A DNA stretch of 64,000 nt from Novosphingobium colocasiae (GCF_014652555.1 NZ_BMZA01000006.1:95237-159236); one strand, 5' to 3'; positions 1-8,267 are shown, numbered from the stretch's first letter. Numbers and translations: made by a program. Notes: generated by a model from the sequence alone, not told the origin.

Positions 1-1
1 G

Positions 2-292
2 ACGATCTATTTCAAGATGCTGGATGATGCCGCGTTCTATGCGGCGAATACGCTGGTGACCGACCGGTTCCTGCTGACCACATCGTTCAACCTTCATTTC
101 AGCCAGCCGATCCGGGGCGGCCGCATCGTTGCCGAAGGCCGGTGGGTCAGCGGCCGTCGCCGGGTGCTGGTGGCGGAATCGCGGCTGGTCGATGCCGATG
201 GCGAAGAAGTGGGGCGCGGCACCGGCACCTTCATGCGCTCGCACATCGCCCTTTCCGGCCTGCCCGGGTACGCCGCACCGCGCGGCGATTGA
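2..292 (+). CDS. PaaI/hotdog-fold thioesterase, 3' part
   Basis: This gene enters from the left edge, so only its C-terminal part (about 96 residues) is visible. The text reads 'FKMLDDAAFYAANTL' followed by 'LTTSFNLHFSQPIRGG' and 'GTGTFMRS', the usual pattern of PaaI-type hotdog acyl-CoA thioesterases: the central helix, then the strands that form the substrate tunnel. Members hydrolyse acyl- or aryl-CoA thioesters in the cytoplasm; the substrate cannot be read here. An in-frame ATG at 17 is internal to the fold, so the true start lies outside the window. It ends 11 bases before the DUF1491 gene and may be co-transcribed with it. Confidence 0.7.
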   Translation, partial: TIYFKMLDDAAFYAANTLVTDRFLLTTSFNLHFSQPIRGGRIVAEGRWVSGRRRVLVAESRLVDADGEEVGRGTGTFMRSHIALSGLPGYAAPRGD

Positions 293-303
293 ACGGCACG
301 GCC

Positions 304-642
304 ATGACCGGTCGCCTGCCTGCACACCTCGAAGTGAGCGGACTGATTCGCCGGGTGAGTGCTGCCGGCGGCTTCGCGGCGGTCTTGCGCAAGGGCGAAC
401 CCGATGCCGGGACGATCCTAATCGTATTGCTGGAAAATGGCCGGAATGCGCGACTTTTCGAGCGTATTCCGCAAGCTGATGGCACCCGGAAATGGGCCTG
501 TACCAGGCAGGAAGACGCTGAAAACAAACAGGACTTCGCCGACTACCTGAACCGGAGGGGAGATCGCGATCCGGACCTGTGGGTGGTCGAACTTGATGTC
601 GCACAGGGCGAACGGCTCATCGGCAATGGCGACGATTGCTGA
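304..642 (+). CDS. DUF1491 family protein
   Basis: A 112-residue cytoplasmic protein whose start 'MTGRLPAHLEVSGLIRRV' and following 'AAGGFAAVLRKGEPDAG' segment match the alphaproteobacterial DUF1491 family, which is of unknown function and about this length. There is no signal peptide or membrane segment. I chose the ATG at 304 because the family begins there; longer in-frame versions run back into the thioesterase gene in a different frame. It probably shares a transcript with the upstream thioesterase. No catalytic motif can be named. Confidence 0.8.
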   Translation: MTGRLPAHLEVSGLIRRVSAAGGFAAVLRKGEPDAGTILIVLLENGRNARLFERIPQADGTRKWACTRQEDAENKQDFADYLNRRGDRDPDLWVVELDVAQGERLIGNGDDC

Positions 643-645
643 TTG

Positions 646-664
646 ACTTGCAAGCTTTGCAAGT
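646..664. repeat. 19-base palindrome
   Basis: A perfect inverted repeat with 8-base arms (ACTTGCAA / TTGCAAGT) around GCT, starting 4 bases after the DUF1491 stop. No run of T follows, so it is not a classical terminator. It could be an operator for the downstream SleB gene, or an RNA 3'-end hairpin. Confidence 0.4.
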
Positions 665-832
665 TAAAGGCCGCCTCGCAAACGCGGAAGCGGCTCTGGG
701 GGCATTTCGGCATACCGGGCTAGCACGCAGACGGGGAACTGTCGGCAGGATCGGGTTGGGTCAGGACGCTGTTACAGGTGTCAACCGCTTCCTCCTGCGT
801 CGGATCGGTTCACCGCACTCGATTCTGATCGA

Positions 833-1483
833 ATGCGAAGCAAAGTTAAATGGGCCAGCGCGGTTGCGGTGGCCGGGTCGCTCGCGACCATCGTGTTAAG
901 CGCCCAGGGTTCGGGCGCGATCGCATCGGAAATGATCCCGGTGCTGGTCCAATCGGAACCCGTGACCGCAGCCGTCGAGGCCGGTCGACAGGTGCATTTC
1001 GTGGCCGAGCCGGTAGTGCAGCAAGTGCCCGGCAACCCGGCCCCCGCCGTCGAAAACAGCGACGATGACGCTGCCACCTTGCAGGAAGCCGTCGCCGATC
1101 AGCCGGTCGACGATACGCTGGGAAGCCAGTTGCGCTGCCTCGCTTCGGCCATCTATTTCGAAGCACGCGGCGAATCGCTGGAAGGCCAGCTTGCCGTCGG
1201 CCGGGTGATCGTCAACCGGTCGCAATCGGGCCGCTTCCCGGCCAGCTATTGCGGCGTCGTGCTCCAGCCATCGCAATTCTCGTTCCTGCGGGGTGGCCGG
1301 ATACCCGGTGCGCGCGAGGCATCGCGTGACTGGCGTGAAGCGGTGGCCATCGCCCGCATCGCCGATGCCGGATCGTGGGCCAGCCCGGCCAAGGGCGCGC
1401 TGTTCTTCCACGCGACGCGCGTCTCCCCACGCTGGCGCCTGCAACGCATCGCCCGCGTCGACAATCACGTATTCTATCGCTGA
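833..1483 (+). CDS. SleB/CwlJ-type cell wall hydrolase
   Basis: A 216-residue exported protein. Residues 1-30 form a basic, then hydrophobic signal/anchor sequence, and residues 30-100 are a low-complexity linker. The C-terminal ~115 residues are a Hydrolase_2 (SleB) domain: 'LASAIYFEARGES' carries the expected catalytic glutamate, followed by 'VGRVIVNRSQSGRFP' and 'QFSFLRGG'. The family cleaves peptidoglycan glycan strands (lytic transglycosylase-like), here presumably in periplasmic wall remodelling, because alphaproteobacteria keep such genes without forming spores. The gene is monocistronic, converges on the exonuclease III gene, and shares a terminator hairpin with it. Confidence 0.85.
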   Translation: MRSKVKWASAVAVAGSLATIVLSAQGSGAIASEMIPVLVQSEPVTAAVEAGRQVHFVAEPVVQQVPGNPAPAVENSDDDAATLQEAVADQPVDDTLGSQLRCLASAIYFEARGESLEGQLAVGRVIVNRSQSGRFPASYCGVVLQPSQFSFLRGGRIPGAREASRDWREAVAIARIADAGSWASPAKGALFFHATRVSPRWRLQRIARVDNHVFYR

Positions 1484-1488
1484 GGAAG

Positions 1489-1509
1489 GGCCGGGGCGCG
1501 GCCCCGGCC
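1489..1509. terminator. Bidirectional hairpin terminator
   Basis: A GC-rich perfect hairpin (9-base arms GGCCGGGGC / GCCCCGGCC, 3-base loop) sits exactly between the convergent SleB and exonuclease III stop codons. The position supports a shared transcription stop, although T-runs are weak. Confidence 0.55.
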
Positions 1510-1510
1510 G

Positions 1511-2299
1511 TCAGGCGGCGATCCGCACCCAGACGGGGGCGTGATCGCTGGCCTTTTCCCGGCCACGATGCGCCTTGTCCACCCCGCATTCGACCAGCCG
1601 GTCGGCCAGTTCGGGGGAGAGCAGGGCGTGATCGATCCGAAACCCGTGGTCGCGCTGCCAGGCTCCGGCCTGGTAATCCCAATAGGTCCACACTCCGCCA
1701 CGCGGATTGTGCAGCGCCAGCGCATCGGTCCAGCCATCGCCCAGCAGCCGGATATAGGCATCGCGCGATTGCGGCTGCATCAGCGCATCGCTTGCCATCG
1801 CCGGGGGTGACCAGACGTCGCGGTCGGTCGGGATGACGTTATAGTCTCCGGTGACGATCGCGGGCACTTCCTCGGCACGGATCTGCGCCATGCGCGTGCG
1901 CAGGCGTTCCATCCAGCGCAGCTTGTAGGCGAATTTGGGCCCCGGCTCGCCATCGTGGAAGACGGGGTTGCCGTTCGGCAGGTAGATGCACACCACCCGG
2001 ACGCCGAACACGTCCGCCTCCAGGTAACGCGAATGTTCGTCCTCAGGCTCGCCCTCAAGCCCGCGACGGACTTCGCGGGGAGCTTCGCCGTCCGCCAGGA
2101 TGGCGACGCCGTTGAAGCCTTTCTGGCCGTGCCAGATGCCGTGATAGCCCAGCTTCTCGAACTCGGCGATCGGGAAGCCTTCGTCCTGGCTCTTGATTTC
2201 CTGCAGGCAGGCGACGGCGGGGCGGGTTTCCTCCAGCCATTCGAGCAGCCGCGGCAGCCGCGCCTTGACGCCGTTGATATTGAAGCTGGCGATTTTCAA
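1511..2299 (-). CDS. xth: Exodeoxyribonuclease III
   Basis: A 262-residue AP endonuclease/3'-5' exonuclease of the ExoIII/APE1 family, used in base-excision repair. Visible family motifs, in order: 'FNINGVKARL', 'CLQEIKSQ' (metal-binding Glu), 'VTGDYNVIP', 'RIDHALLS' and the terminal 'SDHAPVWV' (catalytic Asp-His). I start it at TTG 2299 because family members begin 'MKIASFNING' and because this TTG overlaps the stop of the ErpA-like gene (TTGA), implying translational coupling. A second TTG at 2320 would add seven residues outside the family pattern. Confidence 0.9.
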   Translation of the reverse strand: MKIASFNINGVKARLPRLLEWLEETRPAVACLQEIKSQDEGFPIAEFEKLGYHGIWHGQKGFNGVAILADGEAPREVRRGLEGEPEDEHSRYLEADVFGVRVVCIYLPNGNPVFHDGEPGPKFAYKLRWMERLRTRMAQIRAEEVPAIVTGDYNVIPTDRDVWSPPAMASDALMQPQSRDAYIRLLGDGWTDALALHNPRGGVWTYWDYQAGAWQRDHGFRIDHALLSPELADRLVECGVDKAHRGREKASDHAPVWVRIAA

Positions 2300-2667
2300 A
2301 TCGAGAAGCTCGATCCGCAACCACAGCCCGATGCGGCGTTGGGATTGTCCACCCGGAACGCCGCCCCGCCCAGCGATTCGACGTAGTCCACCACGCAGCC
2401 GCTGACGAGATCAAGGCTGGCGGGATCAACCACCAGCCGCACCCCGGCGGTTTCCGAAACCGCATCCTCGGCATCGACATCGTCCGCCAGCCCGAACCGG
2501 TACTGGAAGCCGGAGCAGCCGCCGCCTTCGACCGACAGGCGCAGGATCGCGGGTTTTCCCTGTTTGCCGGCGATCGCGGCCACGCGGGTGGCGGCCGCCG
2601 TGCTCAGGCTGACGGGTGCCGGGCCGGCATCGGGGAGGGCGGAAGACTGGGGTGCGGGCTGATCCAT
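2296..2667 (-). CDS. erpA: Iron-sulfur cluster insertion protein, ErpA/HesB type
   Basis: A 123-residue A-type Fe-S carrier. The three conserved cysteines are present: C51 in 'GGGCSGFQY' and C115/C117 in the C-terminal 'SGCGCGSSFS'. Proteins of this type hand 2Fe-2S or 4Fe-4S clusters to apo-enzymes in the cytoplasm. The first ~20 residues are a proline/alanine-rich tail not needed for the fold. It is the upstream gene of a two-gene unit with exonuclease III (4-base overlap). IscA and ErpA cannot be separated with certainty by eye; the family call is firm, the exact name less so. Confidence 0.85.
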   Translation of the reverse strand: MDQPAPQSSALPDAGPAPVSLSTAAATRVAAIAGKQGKPAILRLSVEGGGCSGFQYRFGLADDVDAEDAVSETAGVRLVVDPASLDLVSGCVVDYVESLGGAAFRVDNPNAASGCGCGSSFSI

Positions 2668-2767
2668 GCCACCGAATGTAGGCCGCGCCGCGCATCACCA
2701 CAAGGCGTGCGCGAAAAGGGAAGGGCGGCGCGCTCGCGCCCCGCCCGCAAGGCAGACGGGAAACCCG

Positions 2768-3193
2768 TCAGGCCGTCTGGATATAGGTCCGCATCTGCGC
2801 GGCTTCGCGTTCCACCTTGTCGAGCCGGTGCTTCACCAGATCGCCGATCGAGACGAACGCGATCATCCGCTTGCCTTCGACGATCGGCAGATGGCGGATG
2901 CGGCGCTGGGTCATCAGCGTCAGCGCTTCGAGCGCCGATGTTTCGGCCGTGGCGGTGACCGGCGGCGTGGTCATCACCTGGCCCACCGGCAGGGCCAGAA
3001 CGCCGGCACCTGATTCGCGCAGGCGATAAATCACGTCTCGTTCGGAAAAGATGCCGACCAGTTCCTGCCCATCCATCACCGGCAGCGCGCCGATGCGTTG
3101 TTCGGCAAGCAATTCAATAGCCTTGCTGACGGCCGTAGCGACAGAGCAGGTAATCGGGGCACGACGACCCACAATAATCCGACCAATGGTCAT
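2768..3193 (-). CDS. Tandem CBS-domain protein
   Basis: A 141-residue stand-alone CBS pair. CBS1 runs over about residues 7-65 ('AIELLAEQRIGALPVMDG...GIFSERDVI') and CBS2 over about 72-130 ('ALTLMTQRRIRHLPIVEG...FVSIGDLV'). Such proteins bind adenine nucleotides and regulate partners; the partner is unknown. I chose the ATG at 3193, with an AGGGAGAG Shine-Dalgarno just upstream, over longer in-frame extensions that run into repeat B. A GACGGG-AAA-CCCGTC hairpin at 2755-2769 overlaps its stop codon and may terminate it. Confidence 0.85.
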   Translation of the reverse strand: MTIGRIIVGRRAPITCSVATAVSKAIELLAEQRIGALPVMDGQELVGIFSERDVIYRLRESGAGVLALPVGQVMTTPPVTATAETSALEALTLMTQRRIRHLPIVEGKRMIAFVSIGDLVKHRLDKVEREAAQMRTYIQTA

Positions 3194-3340
3194 GTATGGC
3201 TCTCCCTTTTTCTGATTTTCGCCCTCGCTGGAGCAGGAAGAGTGTAACACAATTGCGACAAGTTCCAAACGCGGGCGGCAGGTCCTTGCGCCGTGCAGAC
3301 GTTGTTGGTGGTCAGGGGGCGTGGGAAAGATCAGGAAGAA

Positions 3341-3492
3341 TGGTTCACGCGGAGACGCGGAGGCGCAGAGAACCTGCACGGCACCGCAGGCTCCTGCTCA
3401 TTCTCAACGTCGCGGAAAACGCATGGTTGAACAGGAGTGCCGGGCTGCGCCAATCGCAACACCTCTGCGCCTCCGCGCCTCCGCGTGAACCA
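3341..3492. repeat. Intergenic repeat module B, copy 1
   Basis: About 150 bases bounded by ~30-base inverted arms rich in GCGGAGGCG / CGCCTCCGC units (left arm 3341-3370, right arm 3463-3492). The same arms and a related interior recur at 3755-3899 and, in opposite orientation, at 12425-12577. There is no coding potential. Transcribed, it would form a long hairpin. It resembles a non-autonomous palindromic element of the REP/MITE kind. Confidence 0.75.
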
Positions 3493-3540
3493 TTTTCGCC
3501 ACCGGCGGCCAAACGCGCCGCCGCCCTCCCAATAATCGTC

Positions 3541-3694
3541 GCCCTGAACTTGGTTCAGGGCCCATCAGGCCGTTGGCCCCGCCGCTTCGGTGGTGCGCTG
3601 CCTTGAGGTCAGGAAACCGAGACGCAAGGTCGCGCGCCACGCCGAACACCGGCAAGGCGGCCCCATGGATGCTGAAACAAGTTCAGCAAGACGG
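3541..3694. repeat. Intergenic repeat module A, copy 1
   Basis: About 150 bases with a small palindrome at each end: CCCTGAACTTGGTTCAGGG at 3542-3560 and GCTGAAACAAGTTCAGC at 3671-3687. A near-identical copy in reverse orientation lies at 12225-12375. It lies between modules B1 and B2, so the gap 3194-4015 is almost wholly repeat DNA with no gene. Confidence 0.75.
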
Positions 3695-3754
3695 AGCCGG
3701 GTTCACCATGCAAGCCTCATCGGCGGTTTCGGGGCATGCAAAGATCGGGAAGAA

Positions 3755-3899
3755 TGGATCACGCGGAGACGCGGAGGCGCAGAGAGCTTGCCGAGTGCCG
3801 CAGGATTCTGCTCACCCTCAACGTGGAGACAAACGCCTCCGTTGAATAGAGGCGCGTGGCGGAACCAGGGCGCAACACCTCCGCGCCTCCGCGTGAACC
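3755..3899. repeat. Intergenic repeat module B, copy 2
   Basis: Second copy of the GCGGAGGCG-armed module: left arm about 3755-3785, right arm about 3871-3899. The interior ('ctgctcaccctcaacgtgga') matches the copy at 12425-12577 closely, and better than it matches copy 1, so the copies differ in age or source. Confidence 0.7.
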
Positions 3900-4015
3900 G
3901 TCTTTCGACCGATCCGGTCGAGCGCGCGCTCTGCGTAGGGGTGCGTACCGGGTTCGCGCCTCCTCAGACAGTCATCGCCCTTGCGGCGGGCGCGGGCGCG
4001 TTTCATGAGGGGGCG

Positions 4016-4306
4016 ATGATTCCCCGGTCTCCTCTCGACGATCCGCACAAGGCGGCACACGCCTGGGCGCGCTATCGGCGGATCATGCGGTGGATGATGA
4101 CCGTGACGGTGGGGCTGGTCATCGCCTCGGTGATCCTGCTCTACCGCGAGAACGGCATGGTCTCGGTCCATTTCTATATCGCTACCGCGCTGGGCGTCGG
4201 GTTCACGATGCTGCTGGCCTCGGCACTGATGGGGCTGGTTTTTTTGTCGAGTGGCACGGGGCACGACGACGCGATCATCGATCCGCTGGACGAGGAGCGG
4301 GACTAG
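4016..4306 (+). CDS. Small two-helix membrane protein
   Basis: A 96-residue protein with a charged N-terminus (to about residue 25), two hydrophobic helices (about 27-44 and 52-76) and an acidic C-terminal tail 'DDAIIDPLDEERD'. I recognise the general type as a conserved sphingomonad inner-membrane protein but cannot name a function. The ATG at 4016 follows a GAGGGGG Shine-Dalgarno; longer forms run back into repeats. It is monocistronic and converges on the small gene at 4369-4578. Confidence 0.75.
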   Translation: MIPRSPLDDPHKAAHAWARYRRIMRWMMTVTVGLVIASVILLYRENGMVSVHFYIATALGVGFTMLLASALMGLVFLSSGTGHDDAIIDPLDEERD

Positions 4307-4368
4307 GCGGCGCGAACAAATTCAGCGCAGCCCTTAACGACCGAGATAGGGTGGGGAGAGGACGTTCG

Positions 4369-4578
4369 TCAGTCCCTTTCTTCAAGGCGTATGCAAGCGC
4401 GGAAAGCGCCACCCTTTGTTTCCTGCCGGTGCCAGACTTCAACAATATGGTAGTATTTGAAATAACCGGGCGGAGTGTCGATTGAAAGATATTCGCCAAT
4501 GCGCGGCAGGAACTCAAACTCAGTCGTGAATAGCGGCTCCAAGGCGTCTTCGTGGTCAAAGGCTTCTACTATCGGCAT
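4369..4578 (-). CDS. Small hypothetical protein (69 aa)
   Basis: A short reading frame beginning 'MPIVEAFDHEDALEPLFTT' with protein-like composition (aromatic-rich 'GYFKYYHIVEVWHRQE', basic C-terminus). There is no signal peptide or known motif. The sequence is less GC-skewed than its neighbours. It stands alone between the membrane protein and the palindrome at 4651. It may be a real small cytosolic protein, but I cannot assign it to a family. Confidence 0.5.
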   Translation of the reverse strand: MPIVEAFDHEDALEPLFTTEFEFLPRIGEYLSIDTPPGYFKYYHIVEVWHRQETKGGAFRACIRLEERD

Positions 4579-4650
4579 GGTGGCACGTTATCCACGCGGG
4601 GGAATGTCTGCAACGGGGCGAAACCGGACGTTAGAATTTTGTCCACGCGC

Positions 4651-4670
4651 CCTAGGGCCCTGACCCTAGG
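4651..4670. repeat. CTAGGG-type palindrome, copy 1
   Basis: Inverted repeat CCTAGGG-N6-CCCTAGG. Read on the minus strand, its core differs by one base from the palindrome at 26810-26827. It sits at the stop of the 2Fe-2S protein gene, in an otherwise short gap. Confidence 0.55.
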
Positions 4671-5040
4671 AGCGCAGGCGGAAGTCCTCCACCGGGACGC
4701 CGCCGATGAGGTGTTCCTGGATGATCCGTTCGAGCGCCGTCTCATCGCATGAATGATACCAGACGCCATCGGGCCAGACCACGGCGACCGGCCCGGCAGC
4801 GCAGACGCGCAGGCAATCGGCCTTGGTGCGCAGCACGCCGCCGCCTTCGTCCGGGGCATCGAGGCCCAGTTGCTTGAGCCGCTTCTTCAGATAGTTCCAC
4901 GCCGCCTTGCCCCGCGCCGGGGTGCAGCATTCGCCCTTTTCCGGCTGCGCGCACAGGAAGATGTGGCGGCGGGCGCTGTCGGCCCCGGTCTTTTCCAGCG
5001 CGGCGCGGGCGCGGGCGATTTCGGCCGGTCCGGCGGTCAT
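4666..5040 (-). CDS. (2Fe-2S) ferredoxin-fold protein
   Basis: A 124-residue thioredoxin-like 2Fe-2S protein. The cluster cysteines are in 'HIFLCAQPEKGECC' (first pair) and 'KADCLRVCAAGPVAVVWPDG' (second pair), the pattern of stand-alone shethna-type ferredoxins related to NuoE and cobalt-pathway proteins. The role is likely electron transfer or sensing in the cytoplasm. Its start overlaps the stop of the upstream thioesterase by 4 bases, so the two are co-translated. The partner is unknown. Confidence 0.8.
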   Translation of the reverse strand: MTAGPAEIARARAALEKTGADSARRHIFLCAQPEKGECCTPARGKAAWNYLKKRLKQLGLDAPDEGGGVLRTKADCLRVCAAGPVAVVWPDGVWYHSCDETALERIIQEHLIGGVPVEDFRLRS

Positions 5041-5477
5041 GGCCGCAACATCAGCGTGTGCGCCTTTTCGACGAAGGCTGCCGGCAATGGCATTGCCACC
5101 CCCGCCGATGTCGCGGTGACGACGACACTGCGCGCGAAGGCCACCGCGCGATTGTCTTGCGTGGCGAGCTGGAGCAGCGTCAGGCTGGAGCGGCCAAGGC
5201 GCTCATAAGCACTGTGGACCGTCACCGGCGTGTCGACGTGCGTCTGTTCGAGAAATTCGATCGCGATGCTGACCAGCATCGACTTGCTTTCACCCAGATC
5301 GTCGTAAAAGCCGTTGCTGCGATTGAAGCAGAACCGCGCGTCTTCCATGAACATGGCCATGGCGGCATTGTTGACGTGCATGTTGTAATCGAGATCGCCG
5401 AAACGCGGCATGATGACATGCCGTCCGGTGTATCGCGACGGGTTCAGAAGGCTGGGATCGGGCTTGGGCATCGGCAC
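5037..5477 (-). CDS. Acyl-CoA thioesterase, 4HBT hotdog family
   Basis: A 146-residue single hotdog domain. 'PRFGDLDYNMHVNNAAM' is the 4-hydroxybenzoyl-CoA-thioesterase-like active-site region (Asp/Asn-His), followed by 'VSIAIEFLEQTHVDTPV' on the central strands. Family members hydrolyse short acyl-CoA or aryl-CoA in the cytoplasm. It is the first gene of a two-gene unit with the 2Fe-2S protein (ATG/TGA 4-base overlap). The substrate is not determinable from sequence. Confidence 0.8.
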   Translation of the reverse strand: MPMPKPDPSLLNPSRYTGRHVIMPRFGDLDYNMHVNNAAMAMFMEDARFCFNRSNGFYDDLGESKSMLVSIAIEFLEQTHVDTPVTVHSAYERLGRSSLTLLQLATQDNRAVAFARSVVVTATSAGVAMPLPAAFVEKAHTLMLRP

Positions 5478-5516
5478 TCCCTAGGCAAGCCCAGGGATGA
5501 GGTCCAGCCGGGACGA

Positions 5517-5975
5517 TCAGTCCCTCTTGCCGACGATCCGGGCGATTTCGGCGGCGACCATCCGCTCCACCAGCGGCGGCAGGTTCTTTTCCAGCCATTC
5601 GGCAAGGGCAGGCTTGAGCAGTTCGCGCGTCAGCCCTTCGAGCGAGGTTTCGCCCGAGCGGACGATCTGCGGCGGCACGCCCGGTTCGGACAGCATCGCC
5701 AGCGCGGCCAGCGAATCGCGCATCGATTCGCGCACTGCTTCGCCGACCAGCGGCGCTTCGCCGCCTGCATCGCGGGCCGTGGCCTCGGAGGAGCCGATCC
5801 ACTGCGCTTCGGCGGACAGTTCCAGCACATCGTTCGGGGCATCCGGTTCGGGCGCAGGCGGCTGCGGGCGGCGCGGTTCGGCGTAAGCGGTCATATCGCC
5901 GCTGCCATCGCGCGCGATCACTTTCTTGATCGAGGCGAGGATATCCTCAACCGAAGGTTCGCCAGCCTGACGCAT
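5517..5975 (-). CDS. DUF2497 (PopZ-family) protein
   Basis: A 152-residue protein with the two conserved ends of the DUF2497/PopZ family. The N-terminal helix is 'EPSVEDILASIKKVIARD' and the C-terminal helices are 'LEGLTRELLKPALAEWL' and 'LPPLVERMVAAEIARIVG', joined by a disordered acidic/proline region (about residues 25-65). In Caulobacter PopZ is the polar scaffold that anchors ParB/parS; whether this member organises poles is inference from family only. I chose the ATG at 5975 because the family starts there. It is single-gene, downstream of the TolC gene on the same strand. Confidence 0.85.
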   Translation of the reverse strand: MRQAGEPSVEDILASIKKVIARDGSGDMTAYAEPRRPQPPAPEPDAPNDVLELSAEAQWIGSSEATARDAGGEAPLVGEAVRESMRDSLAALAMLSEPGVPPQIVRSGETSLEGLTRELLKPALAEWLEKNLPPLVERMVAAEIARIVGKRD

Positions 5976-6076
5976 CAATAAGCCCCCTGATCTGCGAGCC
6001 CGGACAGCACCGGCGATCGCACTATCCTGATCCTGCCACGGACGGGGGCATGGAATCAAGCAGTGCAAACGGCCTG

Positions 6077-7528
6077 TTAATCGTGAATTTCGCCGTCCTG
6101 TACCGGCGTGTCAACGGTCCGGGTCGCCTTGGCTGCGGGGGCGGGATCGTTCTCCCAGTCGAACCACTTGCCGCTCGCCCGGTCGGCGTTCACCTTGGGA
6201 TCGTACAGCGTGAGGTTGTCGAGATTGAGGTCACGCGCCTCAGCCCGGCCCATCGCCGCCAGCAGAGTGAACCCGGCCACGTAGGCGTTGCGCCGCGCGA
6301 CCACCAGTTGCACTTGCGCCCGCAACGCTTCCTGCTCGGCATCGAGGATATCGAGGATGGTGCGGTTGCCCACGCTGTTTTCGGCGCGCACCCCTTCGAG
6401 GCTGAGCGCGGCGGCATCGACCGCCGTCTGGTTGAGGTCGATCAGCCGGGTCGCGGCCTGCCAGGCGGTCCAGGCCGAACGCACCTGGGCAATGACGTTG
6501 CGTTCGGCAGCGATTTCCTGCTCCATTGCGGCACCGGCCAGCGCCTGTGCCTGACGGCGCTGCGCGGCGGGGCGACCGCCTTGGTAAAGCGGTATCGACA
6601 GGCGAACGGTGAACTGGGCGTCGTTGCTGCTCTGCGTGACCGGAAAGCCGGGAACGGTGGTGGAGGCCGATCCCAGCGAGTTGTTATAGGTATCGGTCAC
6701 CCCGGCGCTCACCGTGGGTAGCCGCGCGGCACCGGCCACGTCGATCGCGTGGTCCGCCGCCTCGATCCGTTCGCGGGCGGCGACCAGATCGGGGTTGTTG
6801 TCCAGCGCCACGTCAACCGCCTCCTGCGGCGTCTGCGGCAGGCCGGGGAGGGGAGGGGGCGGGGCCAGCGTGCCCGGGGCCCGGCCGACGAGCTGGATGT
6901 ACCGTTCGCGCGCGGACGCAAGGTTCGCTTCGGCGCTGCGCACGTCGCCGCGCGCCAGCGCAAGCCGGCTCTGCGACTGGGCGACGTCGGTGCGGGTCAG
7001 GTCGCCGATCTCGAACCGGTCGCTCGTGGCTTGCAGGTTGGTGGTCAGGACATCGGCATTGTTGCGGTTCAGCCGGACCAGCGCCTCGTTCTGGATCACG
7101 TCCATATAGGCGGCGACGACCTGGCTGAAGATCTGCGATTCGGTCGATCGCAGGTCCGCCTCGCCGGCTTTCACTTGCGACCGGGCGACCTTGATCTGGT
7201 TCTTCACCCCGCCGCCCTGATAGATCGGCACGGTCAGGCTCGGCTGGAGGTTGATCCCGCGCTTGACCGAAAAGGTCGACGAGTTCTGGCTGCTTTGGAT
7301 GTTTTCGAAGTAGGTGTTGTCAGCCGAGGCGCTCGGGCGGCCGGCGGCCTTGGCGATGGCCACATCCTCGTCCGTCTCGCGGAGCTGCGCGCGCGCGGCC
7401 GCAAGAGTCGGGTTATCGGCATAGGCCTGGGCCAGCGCGTCGCGCAGCGTATCCGCGCTCACCGGGGCCGAGATGACCGCAAGGCACGCGCAGGCCATAA
7501 GCCCGGCGCGCGCCGCCCGCCGGTCCAT
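6077..7528 (-). CDS. tolC: TolC-family outer-membrane channel
   Basis: A 483-residue protein with a signal peptide (about residues 1-25, ending 'PVSADTLRDALAQAY'). Two OEP repeats follow, each starting with the TolC pattern 'ALAQAYADNPTLAAARAQL' and 'AVDVALDNNPDLVAARERI', with long coiled-coil helices. It forms the trimeric outer-membrane/periplasmic tunnel for type I secretion or RND efflux. No ABC or RND partner lies adjacent. The ATG at 7528 lies 2 bases from the stop of the Pcm-like gene, so they form an operon, an arrangement I recall from other alphaproteobacteria. Confidence 0.9.
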   Translation of the reverse strand: MDRRAARAGLMACACLAVISAPVSADTLRDALAQAYADNPTLAAARAQLRETDEDVAIAKAAGRPSASADNTYFENIQSSQNSSTFSVKRGINLQPSLTVPIYQGGGVKNQIKVARSQVKAGEADLRSTESQIFSQVVAAYMDVIQNEALVRLNRNNADVLTTNLQATSDRFEIGDLTRTDVAQSQSRLALARGDVRSAEANLASARERYIQLVGRAPGTLAPPPPLPGLPQTPQEAVDVALDNNPDLVAARERIEAADHAIDVAGAARLPTVSAGVTDTYNNSLGSASTTVPGFPVTQSSNDAQFTVRLSIPLYQGGRPAAQRRQAQALAGAAMEQEIAAERNVIAQVRSAWTAWQAATRLIDLNQTAVDAAALSLEGVRAENSVGNRTILDILDAEQEALRAQVQLVVARRNAYVAGFTLLAAMGRAEARDLNLDNLTLYDPKVNADRASGKWFDWENDPAPAAKATRTVDTPVQDGEIHD

Positions 7529-7530
7529 GG

Positions 7531-8142
7531 TCAGAAGCTCCAGCGTTTGGGCGCCGCGAACTCGGGAAGGACGGCGAACCCCAGCTCGGCCAGCGGCTGC
7601 AGCGCCACCTGGCCCGAAGCCTTGCAACCGGCGGCGAGGCGGGTGACGCCGCGCAGCGATAGACCGGTGACCACGCGGCCGCCTTCGGCCAGCCGGGCAA
7701 CCAGCGCAGCGGGCAGTTCCTCGACCGCGCCGTCGATCACGATCAGCGAGTACGTGCCGGCACCCGCCGCATTGGCGGCATCGGCCGGGGCCACGCTGTC
7801 GAGCGAGCCGACGAACGGGCGCAGCAGCGCGGCCAGATAGCCCGCACCATCACCCACCAGCAGCGCGGTATCGCTCTTTTCCGGCGCGGCTTCCGCCAGC
7901 ACTTTGGCACAGACCAGCGGCGAGGCGAGCCAGCGGCCGTCGCCCAGGGCAATGCCGCGATCGATATAGGCCGCTTCCTTGAGGTCCGCGGGCACGAAAT
8001 CCTCGCGCGCGACCTGACCCATCGCTTCGAGCACCCACTGCTCGTTCACGCCGCAGGTGCGAAGCTGGCTGACGATCATGGCGCGCCGGGCGGCAGGGAT
8101 GGCGGTGGCGGAAGGGGTGGACCGATCCTCGGTCAGGGTCAT
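7531..8142 (-). CDS. Protein-L-isoaspartate O-methyltransferase-like protein
   Basis: A 203-residue Rossmann methyltransferase related to Pcm. The N-terminus 'MIVSQLRTCGVNEQWVLEAM' and 'REDFVP' match the family. The SAM-binding loop reads 'LLVGDGAGYLAALL', replacing the usual GTGSGY, and the protein is shorter than typical Pcm, so true isoaspartyl repair activity is doubtful. It directly precedes the tolC gene (2-base gap), suggesting a shared envelope-related transcript. The start at ATG 8142 is supported by family alignment; the longer frame extends into the fumarase promoter region. Confidence 0.8.
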   Translation of the reverse strand: MTLTEDRSTPSATAIPAARRAMIVSQLRTCGVNEQWVLEAMGQVAREDFVPADLKEAAYIDRGIALGDGRWLASPLVCAKVLAEAAPEKSDTALLVGDGAGYLAALLRPFVGSLDSVAPADAANAAGAGTYSLIVIDGAVEELPAALVARLAEGGRVVTGLSLRGVTRLAAGCKASGQVALQPLAELGFAVLPEFAAPKRWSF

Positions 8143-8267
8143 CAGACGGGTTTCCTCATGTCGTTCACGGCAGCCCCGGCGGTACGGCGCGATGCCGGAG
8201 CCCGGCGCACCGTCGCCGGCGCGCGCGACGGGCCTTCTAAGCCAAGCGCGCAATCTCGCCAAGCTCT

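Noticed and set aside
3341..3899. CRISPR-like array
   Set aside because: The repeats are few, inverted and irregularly spaced, with no uniform repeat-spacer pattern and no cas genes in the window.
6749..7840. 363-codon plus-strand frame over tolC
   Set aside because: It is a shadow of the TolC gene's third-codon GC bias; no start context or family match.
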